From Pseudisothecium myosuroides (Eukaryota; Streptophyta; Bryopsida; Hypnales; Lembophyllaceae): DNA of 64,000 nt. Location: NCBI GenBank assembly GCA_951799445.1, contig OX637294.1:21849452-21913451 (forward strand), given 5' to 3'. The notes beneath the pieces were generated by a model. The model saw only the letters and a program-made list of their open reading frames with translations, did no database searches and was not told the DNA's origin. A program made the translations under genes and the position numbers. Positions 48,821 to 58,648 of this stretch are shown here, in pieces (within the stretch, counting starts at the first letter, position 1; each line of letters begins with the position of its first letter).

Positions 48821-51269
48821 ATTTGTTTTCTCGGAGACATGTTATAGTTTGTGGCTGCTGTTTTTAGCGGAATGGGGGTTTTAGGCTTTGTGTGGAATGT
48901 GTTAGGGTTTGGGGATTGTGGGAGGAGTTCATCAGGCCCGAGGCCATTCCCATTGCTACCCTTCCATGGAGGAGGGGGGAGTCCTTTCTGGACTCGTTGT
49001 TTTTAGAACAAACTATCCTTTATATACTACTCGGGGAAGTGCAATGCTTGGCCCCTACGCAATGCTTGGCCCGTCCGATGGACGGAGTCATCTGTCCGAA
49101 GGTCCGAACGTGTCGTCGGTTGTGGCGACCGAAGGGCGATGACCAAAATTGCATTGACGTACACCAGGCTTGATTTTTGGTGAGAAATGAATTGAAATGG
49201 AAGTCTTACTGGAGATGTTGGTTTGGTCTTGTTATCTGTGTCTGCTGTTTTCTTGAGCTGGATTCTAGAAGCCCAATAGGCCTGCTTAAGTGCACTGTAG
49301 AAACTGGGATCTTAAATTTGGATGTTGTGATTACGGATTGATGGCAACTTAGTAATCAGTTTGCAAATTTCACAGGAAATGGCCTCAGTTTCGTCTTCCA
49401 AAGATCGACACTCTGCAGGCGCAGACTACAATATGGCAGATAGCCGATGAAGAAATGTTTTGCTCTGAAATTACTTTCGCAATGCCAAGTTCATTGAGTT
49501 CCACTCTCTGGCAGACTGCGTGTTGATCGATTAATTACTTTGTCGTCAGGAGTGTCCATTTGCAGAAATTCAATTCAAAATATCAATGTTCCTCACCGAA
49601 TGACCTACCAGTTGATTATTTAAGCAGCTTCTTCCCATTCTTGAACTAGCAATGCCATTGAGCTGAGGTAAGTTACTGCATTGTTCCAGGTCTTTCCGGA
49701 CAAGTCCAGTACGTATCGGAAATTGATTATGTACCAAACGACTGATTAGATTTGTAACACACTTGAATTTCGAGGACAAACATAGACACTGACCGTGCTG
49801 CAAGTTACTTGCCATTGGCCGAGGCGTCAGCACAGAGGAGTTGCAGTCTGGTAATATCAATCCATCAGCAAGGACAAATACGGTTTGAATGACGATCACT
49901 CAACTCACGAGAAGCGTTTCACGAGCATCCCCCAAATCAGCTCGAAATCAGTACTTCCCTAATCATACCAACAATAGTCTGTACATCTGCGAGTAAAATC
50001 TTGGTCCAGGATGAACTCTTGAGGATTTCAGCAATTTTCGAGGTCATGGGCATTTCATGTGCTTGAACAGTCACATCCTCCACCAAATGTTGTGGCGATG
50101 TGTGGTTTGGCCATGTCAAGGAGTGGTTGGTTGGTTGCACATGACATTCAGCACTTCCAGTGATTCTCAATGAGCGCATGGCTTCCCTTTGGCGTCGTAA
50201 CTAATGTCCCAGCATCTGAGAGAAGTCCCTAACCTTTGAATCAGGGCTATCTCGAATAACGTCAATTTCTTTAAATTGGCAGTTTTCCATGAGCCTTTTT
50301 CACGTTTTCAGTGATGATAGATATGGAAATTAATGTGCAAATTGCATTCGATTCAAAATATGGTGCACCGCTAAGCTAGGATTTCCATCCCGCATTCCCT
50401 CCTGCTACCTACATCGCGTCATTTCCTTCCTTGCTTGGGGGTGCGTCCAGCACGCCAATTTTCTGGAGGTGCGCCATTTTAATGAAATGGATTTTGAATG
50501 TGCACTTGAACAAAACGTATGGAGTTCATTATGCTTTCAAATGCTCTTGCACACCTGCAGTATAAAATCATTTTAAACTCGCCATCTTGTACCAGCTTGA
50601 GTTTCCAATAAACTCGGGAGGTTGTAAAAGCTCGTTTTATTTCACCGATGTGGAGAAGCAAGAACCGGAGATTGAAGGTGAATTCACTATGTAGTGCACA
50701 GTACTGTACACATCTATTTGACGTAACCGACATTTTTCAAGAGTGGAGACGAGTTTGTCAGAAATGAGGCCGTGTCACAGACTTATATAGACTACAGAGG
50801 CAGATGACAGTACCTTCACAGGTGGGAAGTGCACTCAGTCAGAAGTCTGGAAGGAATTTCGACAATGAAGTAAGGGCCCGGAGACAATGGATGGATTGGA
50901 GAGATTTTCGTACTATTGTTCATGATGTGGGATGTTCCAGAGTTTCCCACACTTGGAATTTAAATATGGAAGACTTGTGAAGTGTGGAGACACCTCACTC
51001 TCTCTCGATCAACTTCAGTTGAATTTTACATGAATTCCTTTAGGTTCTGCTTGTGCCTTACAGGTGTTTTAGATGGAGGTGGCGGAGAGTGAGTTTGGCT
51101 CATAAATCTTGGTTCCTGATCCATTCTCATGCACGAAGTCCTTCGCAATCTGGACTTGGATATCTTGGAGACGCTTAGTAGTTCAGTAAGTTTCAGTTGG
51201 GGATTCTATGAGGAATATCCAAGTCGCGTCGTCATAGTGGCCATTGCGAGACGACAATCAATTTCCATA

Positions 51270-51600
51270 TCAGTGGACTTCGTGAGTGACTAAATAACGC
51301 TCCTTGCTTAGAACTTCAGGAGTTTTGTTGTAGCAATAAGCATTCCCTTGTAGCAGATTGACAACAATCTCTTTCCTGAAAAGATGTAGCCCCTTGTTTT
51401 GGATAAGAGAGGTTACACTGTGCCCATCCAGGCCGCCGATGTATTTATTTTGAGCACAAGCACGTTTCATTTGCGTAAGCATCCGTGCTGCATTCTGAGT
51501 CATTCTTATGTATTTCATCTCACATTGGAGGCTGTTTGAATTGGATTCAAATTGCAGAGGTGTTGATAACAAATGAAGGATGAGCTCATCAGCAACACTC
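51270..51600 (-). CDS. Unrecognised coding-like exon
   Basis: From an acceptor-like cctcaaaggtgtag the frame reads SVADELILHLLSTPLQF, then includes MTQNAARMLTQMKRACAQ, KYIGGLDGHSVTSLIQ and LFRKEIVVNLLQGNAYCY, ending at a stop at 51270. The amino-acid mix looks protein-like, with amphipathic helices, but I do not recognise a family. There is no clear donor near the end. Confidence 0.35.
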
Positions 51601-51900
51601 TACACCTTTGAGGCTTAGTTTCCCAAGTTTGTCCTGGTACTCTTAAAATTAATTTAAATACAAATTTTGACTGTGGCTCCTCCCACGGGGTCAGTCCCTG
51701 AACAGCGGTTATTTTCGGTATTGCTTTGCAGAACGTCGTTTTCTTGCCAAATTCCGAGGCCTTAGAGGAGGGAAAGCGATATGCTGCTGTGGCATGATGC
51801 TCCTCATATTTTCAGTATCTACAGTATGTGATTCGTTACGAGGTGCCTGGTCTTTTAGCGACTGCGCTGTTTAATCGCAAGAGTTGCAGGAGTTTCTAGT

Positions 51901-53967
51901 TGTGAAGCTGTGCGAGTATCGGTCCAGTCAATAGGAATGAGAGGTTGATATTGCTATTCTGTTTTGGCCACCGTCTGGCATGTTTTTTCATTTTTTCACA
52001 GTTTTGCTTCAACCATCGTCTTCTCGACTCCTATCATCCTCTAGGTCCCAAAATCAAAGTAATGCAACTTTCTCATTTCGTTCGCCCCTCCTGTCCCAAA
52101 ATTGAACAATCCAACCTTCTCATAAACCACTCCTAAGAAAATTTCCCTTCATTTTCCAAGACAATTATAGGGTGTTTTCAAGCTACAAGTACTCCATTGA
52201 TACACTCATAAATTGACAATTTTGGAATATTTTGAATTTTGGGATTTTCCTCCATTTTTGATCAAGCCTTCTTTGAAAAGGACATGTCTATTTTAGAATT
52301 TGACTCCTCAAAATTTTTGGACCCCTACTTTTGGAGTTTCATGTCTAAACTAGTACATTTCTAACATGTCACAATGCAATAAAGACAAATATACACAAAA
52401 TACTCAATATTATACCAGGATTCAAAGGGTATCAATTTTATAGTACATGTTTTACACATACAACTACCTTATCCCAAAATAGACATTCTAAAATTAGTTG
52501 ATGTTTTCTACTAAACAATTAATAGAATGAAAATATTTTAAATAGAAATCACATCAAATGGGTAGGGTTTGGGAAGTTAGGAAAGAGAATCTTCATGTTG
52601 AAGGTACTCTTTTGTACTCTATGTTGTTTATTCTTAGAAAGAGTCTAAATATAATCATATTTTCTAAATTTAAAATACCAAAAAAACTACAACTACTCAT
52701 AATTCTAAGGCAAATTGGAGATTGAGATTGGAAAACTTATGCATCTTATGCATTTTTGTGAATGCCCTCCTAAGAGTCTTTGTAGCATGAAAACACCCTC
52801 TATCCCATAATTGGGATTTCAAACCTTGTTGTATAGGTTTCTACTAATAATTGGGCATTATGCATCTATCATCAAATGACCAAATTTATTCATCCAAAAC
52901 ATTTCTATTCAAAGAGCTTTCCAAGGTCAAATTATTTTTATTATAATAATAATGCAATTGTGGATGAAGGGACAAATTAATTGATGCAACATTTGTGGAT
53001 TGCACTCATGAGGCTTCATTTCATGGCCAAGTTGTGTCTACTTGATTCTTCACACCTTGTGTATCATGTGTTCATCATATTGAAATACATATCACCAAAT
53101 ATTGGCTAAACTAGTTCCGACCTCAAGGTCTTCATTTGAATAATGATTTGATAAAATTGATGAATTTTTTTGAATGCCTTAATGATTGATTGACTTTGTT
53201 TTGTCCACAATGTCTTCAACTTTCATAACTTTTATCTCATTGAATAGATGGATTAAATAAATAAATTTATGAATAAAATAGATTAAAATTAAAATTTACT
53301 TACATGTCCCTATTAAGATGGAAACTGGATTTTACCCTCCAACACTCCATTGTTATAGGTCCAAAGTTCAAGTTTCAATAAAATATATCGATGATAAAAT
53401 ATTGGTAGAATTTTCAAGTTTTCAAATTGGTGTAAATATTAGACTTTATAGGATTCTGATGTCACTATTTCGTGTCAATTTTTTTTGCAAGAAAGTAAAA
53501 AAGTACCACAAGCTAGTTTTGACATGCTCAAAGGCTATCATGTTGGAAGTCTTTGCCACAGTATTTCATCGAAGCATACCACAAGAGGGATGAACCATAG
53601 CGTAGTTTTTGTTGAGGTTTAGGGTTTTAGATTTGAAGGTTTGAAGTTTAGTGTTATTCAGTGAGAGGCAATATAAATATTCAATTGCATGCATTGGATT
53701 GTTTTAAGTCAGAATGCAATAGTCAAGCATTTTTGTTTGAAATGGGATGCTAAATATTGAGTTGTCTTCACAAAGTCTCTCACTTTTGTTGAACATTCTT
53801 GCAATATGAAATTGCATGTGCAGCAACGTCGATTCTCCATTAGATTTTTTGTGTTTGTAGATAATTCCTCGACGCTTCTTTTGTCACATGTACTAGTTGG
53901 ATTGAAGATGTTGTCACCATACAATGCTTAATCACTACACTGCAATTCTATAAGAGGGCTAAGGTGA
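51901..53967. other. No gene seen
   Basis: AT-rich sequence. The frame at 53318-53593 (91 codons) has no recognisable domain. Confidence 0.5.
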
Positions 53968-54216
53968 CATTAGAGAAAACTCCAACCCTTTGGAGGGCCG
54001 TTTGACTGCATGCAAATGGAGAAGAAATCAACCCAAAAGTTGTCACAAAGAATCTTGCCAACTTGTGTAAGCTTGTGTGCCTTGTTGGATTCGTGATTAA
54101 AAAATTATTATTTTTAATTTTTAATTATTTTTCAATATATATATATATATTTCATTGTTATTGCACCATGGCTGAAAATTAAACGGCCCTCCACAAGATT
54201 CAAATTTTCTCTAATG
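53968..54216. mobile_element. MITE with CATTAGAGAAAA ends, copy 3, shorter
   Basis: Starts CATTAGAGAAAACTCC and ends TTTTCTCTAATG, with a subterminal cggccctcc. The interior differs from the other two copies and contains a short (ta)n. 249 bp. Confidence 0.75.
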
Positions 54217-55189
54217 GCACTAACTTAGTGATGATGGAAGACTGTCTGCCACACTTGCTATACATGAGCCAAGCCCATGAAAATTGCAAAAATGAACTAT
54301 TCCATGTAAAATGGAATCTTTAACATTAAAACATGGGTATATTACCATGGAATTCTAGTTCAATCTTCTTCACTCTCAATGCTCCCATTTAGCAACTATA
54401 TGTGAATGAAGTTTTTTTACTTTTATTTTTATGTTTCAAGATGAAATCACATGTTTTCTTTAGACCATATTTGTTTTAGACTTATTTGTGAAAAATTGAT
54501 ATTTTGGAAAAAATTTGAAGTAAAAGTGAAAAAAAATCACATCAATTAGTAAATTCTCTCAATATTTTTGAAATTTGCCATACTTTGGTGTATATTACAG
54601 TCAAGAATATTTTAGAATGAACAAAATTTTCTTATTAATCTATAAATAGAAATTGGTATATCCTTGAAATACGCACAAAGTTCAAATTGCAATAAATATT
54701 TTAATTTTAGGATCTTTTCAAATTACCAAATTGGAATAGAACCTCAATTAGATGAACTTCATTTTCTTAGATGGGCTCAAATTTTTAAAAAATCATTTTT
54801 ATGGAGAAATTTTGGATCTAGAAAGAGGAGTAACAAGTTTAAAAAATGTACCATTTTTACAACAACTTCTTATGTAAAAAAGTTAGAAATACCTCAATGA
54901 CGCAATTTCCAACTCCATCTAGAAAAATTCTCATTCAAAGAAAACAACTCCCAAAACAAGAATTGGATGAAAAATGCATTTTTGTCTATGCCAAACATTG
55001 CTTCAATGTCTTTTGAAGGCCACAAAGTGGCACCAATGGTGTTTTAAGGTTAATCTTGAATGTAGGGATGTTGAGGCCCAAAAGTGGACAATGGATGATT
55101 TTCAAGATCACATATTGGTCTAAAATTAGTTCATTTTCAAGTGACTACCATGTTCATAGGCATACGTCTTTTTAGGATCAAAAACACTT
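54217..55189. other. No gene seen
   Basis: AT-rich sequence between a MITE and the UGT duplication, with no frame or repeat I can support. Confidence 0.5.
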
Positions 55190-55352
55190 TTGTGAAAATG
55201 TTTTGCACAAGACATCTCCAAATAGGAATCTCTAGAGGCATCTACTTTTTGTTACTTTTGTGAATTTCAAGTTATTTGAGTCTTCTAGTACACCAACGGT
55301 GGGAAGTCTAGAATATAAAATTTTCTCAAAAATGAAATCCATTTCTCACATT

Positions 55353-55648
55353 AGGGGTTGTCACACCTCCGAGAATCAAACTTCTATGAAGAATGAGAAG
55401 GTATGGAGTGAAAACAACAACCAATAGGAGCAATTCTCCATGAAGAAGGTTTGATACCCCTTTGTAGAATGTAGAATGGAAAGAAGTGGAGAGAATGGAG
55501 GATGGAGAAACTTCTATACGCCCATTCTTCATCTCGAGAGGAGAAGAAACAATCTTCAAAGAATGGGTCGTCTGCAATTCAAGGAGAGAGTGCCACATCT
55601 TCATTCTCAGAAGATTGAGAATGGGGAGAAGAAGGTGTGACAACCCCT
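55353..55648. mobile_element. 296-bp MITE with AGGGGTTGTCACACCT ends and ATT target duplication
   Basis: Perfect terminal inverted repeats of about 16 bp (AGGGGTTGTCACACCT and its complement) are flanked by ATT at 55350-55352 and 55649-55651. The tandem UGT upstream copy around 62565-62580 has the uninterrupted site (cacGTTttgg against cacATTtcgt), and removing one ATT makes the two lengths agree exactly. The interior has no coding potential I can support. It shares end sequence with 28633-29879. The superfamily is unclear: a 3-bp duplication fits PIF/Harbinger-like or CACTA-like elements, but ATT is not the usual TTA/TAA. Confidence 0.85.
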
Positions 55649-55802
55649 ATTTCGTTGAAACCTTCATCTTGCAAGAGCGAATCAAGCAAAGTCACATCCA
55701 TCAAGCTACTGTAGCTATAAGGAATTCACGGCTTCAGGCTACACTGCAAATGGAATCAAATGTCCTACTCCCAACTTTGTCAGCAGCGCTGTTTGGAACA
55801 TA

Positions 55803-56201
55803 AGGTAGAAGCACCAGTAGTCGATCATTTAAGGAATTTTGGAGCAGATCCTGCACAATAAGAGGTGGTGGAAAGTTTTTCCATGTAGGAAGATAGGAAA
55901 TATGGGCATTGCAAAAAATTTAGAATTTTTTTCCCGAAATTGAATTTACAGTGAATTTTGGGAGCCAAAAAGTGCATTTCACCAATAGCCAATGTCTAGA
56001 GTCTTCCAATTCCGATCAATCAAAAACTACTTCCCACTTACTACTTACTACTTCCTCACTCACTACATTGGGACATGTGTCATAATCTTATTAGTCCCAA
56101 GTTTGAAAAAGATTAAAAAAAAAACATTTGAGCTTTTGGTTGGAAATACTGCCCCCTACAGGTTGGGTACTGGGCGTGGTTGACAACTGGTGCTTCTACC
56201 T
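55803..56201. mobile_element. 399-bp MITE with AGGTAGAAGCACCAGT ends and TA target duplication
   Basis: Terminal inverted repeats AGGTAGAAGCACCAGT are flanked by TA at 55801-55802 and 56202-56203. UGT upstream copy 2 near 62700-62715 is the unoccupied site (gaacaGAaatgc against gaacaTAattgc). The interior, with its gccaatgtctaga segment, resembles parts of 850-1200 and 14640-14870, so this belongs to a dispersed family. TA duplication suggests the Tc1/mariner (Stowaway-type) group. Confidence 0.82.
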
Positions 56202-56653
56202 TAATTGCGTGCTCCATATGCGCCCAATTCTTCAGACTTCTGCCATGCCTCCTGTGCAACCACAAATCCACAAACAATCCTCAAGTTTCACACAATCACA
56301 AATCCCACATTCGCACAAGTGAGAGGTTCATGTCCTTCTCCTTGAAGTCCTCAAAGATGCCCTAATAACTTTCAGAACCTTCAGACTCCTCTTCCTGAAA
56401 TTGCATCGAGTCCATTTCAAGGACCCTCGACAAGCTTGTCCACCAAGATACTCCTCCACGGAAGGCTCCTCCTTGGCTGGAAAATCGCACCTTCACAAAG
56501 GTGATCTACTGGAAATTGCGACTGGAAACGCAACGATTACTGGTTGCATCGATATTCAATGGTCGACATCCACGACAACTCGACAAGTCCCAGTAAAGCA
56601 AGTACAACTGTGACTGACACCTCTTCAAATGTGCGGCCTTGCTGACTACTCTT

Positions 56654-56905
56654 TCACATCAGTCTGTCAATTCCCAATCTCAAGTAGACCGCACGGCAAT
56701 GGATTAAGGAAGTTGCAAGAGGAATTTCGGAGTTGCAATCCATTTCCGTACCATGGCGAACTCTGGACTCACTTGCAGAAGTGTCAGAAGGAGCTACCCA
56801 TGTCCACGCCATAGCTGGCCATCCGTTAGTACCTCGACAAGCGTCTCGAATTGCGTACATCGTAACCACGAAAACCAATAGCAGCAGGAGCACGAGCTGG
56901 AGCAT
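56654..56905 (-). CDS. Small ORF with N-terminal hydrophobic segment, divergent from UGT copy 1 (uncertain)
   Basis: An 83-codon frame begins 84 bp from the UGT ATG on the other strand. It opens with a strongly hydrophobic stretch (MLQLVLLLLLVFVV) resembling a signal peptide or signal anchor, followed by YAIRDACRG. The duplicated locus has the matching 69-codon frame at 63353-63562 with the hydrophobic character kept despite substitutions. I do not recognise the protein. It may be a chance frame inside the UGT promoter or 5' UTR. The evidence is only the conserved frame and its composition. Confidence 0.25.
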   Translation of the reverse strand: MLQLVLLLLLVFVVTMYAIRDACRGTNGWPAMAWTWVAPSDTSASESRVRHGTEMDCNSEIPLATSLIHCRAVYLRLGIDRLM

Positions 56906-56988
56906 TTCGCTTGAGGTTTCGATGAGCTCCCACTTCCCAGTTTAAGCTTTGAATTGCATTTGTGTGGTCAATCCAGTAGCGGAAGCAA

Positions 56989-58648
56989 ATGGGGTCTCAA
57001 GCTGTGGTGAGCCAGTGGGCGGATGCACCGCACGTCGTGATAGTCCCGCGGTCCGCATCAGGTCACACCATCCCGTTTCTGCAATTCGCGCGGCGTTTGG
57101 CCACCGCGGGTGTCGTCGCCACCGTCGTCACCTCTGACAAGCAACTCCTGGAACTTCGAGCTTCCCTCGGGACCACGGATTTCACCTTGCAAGGAGGCTA
57201 CCCTCTGCGCATCGTCGGCTTGCGTGACAAGACTTCGCTCGAGCTCTCCCACAGGGAATGGCAGGAGCGCGTGCGGGAGGTTCCTTCGGAGGAGCGTCGA
57301 GTGATCGACCTCTTGGAATCGATCATCACGGATCTCACCTCGCCGGCGTCGCAAAATCTCTGCGGGGTGCACCCCGCGACTCCACCGGTGTGCATTTTGC
57401 ATGACATGTTTGAGGGTTGGTCGCAAGAGGTGGCGGACAGGTTGCGGATTGCGAAGCATTTGCTGTACGTCTCCCCTGCGTCGGCGCTCTCCTGCGCATT
57501 GCAGTCGCAGCGTCTCTTCGAAAAGGGATTGGTTCCCATCACTCGCGAAACGAGAGAGCGCATCTTCGATGACATTCTCGGTCTCCCACCAACAGCAGCG
57601 ATGGATCTCCCCTCGCCTTTTTCGACTCCGTCCACGTACAAGTGGATGCGGCTCCGTCACAATCAATTCCGAGAAGCCGACGTGATCCTGCTCAACACAT
57701 TCTACGACCTCGAGAAGCCCGTGCTGGACGCCTTGCGGAACGACGTCCTGGGATCCCCAGATGTGCGAGCGAAGTGTGTTCTCGACATTGGGCCATTGCT
57801 GCCAGAGTCTTATGTCAACGATGACAACGATTCGCCGGAGGAGACCGATCCGGACCCCTGTATCAGCTGGCTTGATACTCGAGCCTCGAATTCTGTTCTG
57901 TACGTTTCGTTTGGAAGCAGTGCGACGCATTTGGCAGTCCAGTTGCGGGAGCTCGCGCTGGGATTAGAGGCGAGTGGGGTGTCGTTTCTGTGGATTGTGC
58001 GACCGCCGGACGCACCCGACTTCTCTGCGGCGTCCGCGACAGCGTCCGTGACGGAGTTTCTTCCATTAGGGTTTGAGGAGCGCGTGCGAGATCGCGGGCT
58101 GTGCTACTCCCGATGGGCGCCGCAGATGCGGATCCTGAAGCATCCGTCAGTGGGTGGGTTTTTGAGCCACTGTGGGTGGAATTCTACGCTGGAGACCGTC
58201 CTCGCCGGCGTCCCCGTGCTCGCATGGCCGAAATTCGCCGAGCAGCATCTGAATCGCAGGTTTGTTTCAATTCCTCTCTACCACCCGCAATCATTCATCA
58301 ATTTCTTGCGCTGGATGTCTCTCTCTGTCCCCCGATTGATTGCTGTTCTGCAGGTTCTTGGTGGACGCGGTGAAAGTGGCGATTGAGTTGAAGGGAAGAG
58401 CGTACACCAAAGAGGAGCTAGAAAGCGAGGAGGTGAGGCTGGTGCGGTTCGTGACTAAAGAGGAGATTGAGGAGAAGGCGAGGAGCTTGTTGCACGAGGC
58501 GGAAGGCAAAGTTCTGCGAGAGAATGTTGAAAAGTTGAGGGCCAAAGCTCGCGAAGTGGGAGCTCCGGGAGGGTCTTCACGCAGAAGTTTCGAAGCTTAT
58601 GTTCATCTCCTTCACGACAGTCGGTTAGCATCAGCGCCGTGTCCGTAA
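56989..58648 (+). CDS. Family 1 UDP-glycosyltransferase (UGT), copy 1, two exons, complete
   Basis: Exon 1 is 56989-58259, a 94-bp GT-AG intron is 58260-58353, and exon 2 is 58354-58648. Joined, they give 521 residues ending in TAA. Family knowledge: these cytosolic enzymes transfer a sugar from a UDP-sugar to small acceptors such as phenolics, terpenoids or hormones. Seen: an N-terminal SGHTIPFLQFARRL segment with the expected catalytic His26, a probable partner Asp139 in CILHDMFEGW, and a 44-residue PSPG box from Trp376 to Gln419 containing HCGWNST. The terminal Gln often goes with UDP-glucose use. Exon 2 restores the usual charged C-terminal helices (RRFLVDAVKVAIELKGRAY). Without splicing the frame ends after 465 residues. 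The start is the first ATG, and it is conserved in the tandem copy 6,650 bp downstream. Coding sequence is much GC-richer than its surroundings. The acceptor substrate cannot be told from sequence. Confidence 0.93.
58260..58353 (+). other. UGT intron, 94 bp, GT-AG
   Basis: The intron starts gtttgtttc and ends in a pyrimidine-rich ttgctgttctgcag. It lies four residues after the end of the PSPG box and splits an Arg codon (AG|G). Splicing joins HLNR to RFLVDAVKV, the expected family continuation, which supports the call. Its length is not a multiple of three and retention gives a premature end. Confidence 0.88.

Larger units (their letters stand above)
47640..51900. other. GC-richer, gene-like region, product unknown
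   Basis: At 49379 an ATG in good context (ggaaATGGCC) directly follows a splice-acceptor-like atttcacag. It begins MASVSSSKDRHSAGADYN and hits a stop at codon 24; a different frame then stays open (DEEMFCSEITFAMPSS), suggesting a broken coding start. Minus-strand frames at 49570-49899, 49937-50179, 50479-50733 and 51270-51572 look coding-like, but I cannot assign them. Tandem leader repeats lie at 47991-48820. Confidence 0.4.
55190..56988 (+). repeat. UGT upstream region, copy 1 of a tandem segmental duplication
   Basis: This segment matches 62430-63638 upstream of UGT copy 2 over most of its length, for example the shared stretches around 55660-55800 and 62575-62705, and 56210-56988 and 62710-63638. 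Copy 1 carries two insertions absent from copy 2 (55353-55648 and 55803-56201). Copy 2 carries one absent here (63155-63356). It presumably holds the promoter and 5' UTR, but no convincing TATA box stands out. Confidence 0.85.

Noticed and set aside
48960..49150. Possible organelle-derived insertion (GC-rich segment with gcaatgcttggccc twice)
   Set aside because: I could not match it to any plastid or mitochondrial gene; the doubled 14-mer is a local repeat.
57058..57930. 290-codon open frame on the minus strand
   Set aside because: It lies wholly antisense to UGT exon 1. Long shadow frames are expected from its GC-rich codons, and the translation is Arg-rich with no domain.
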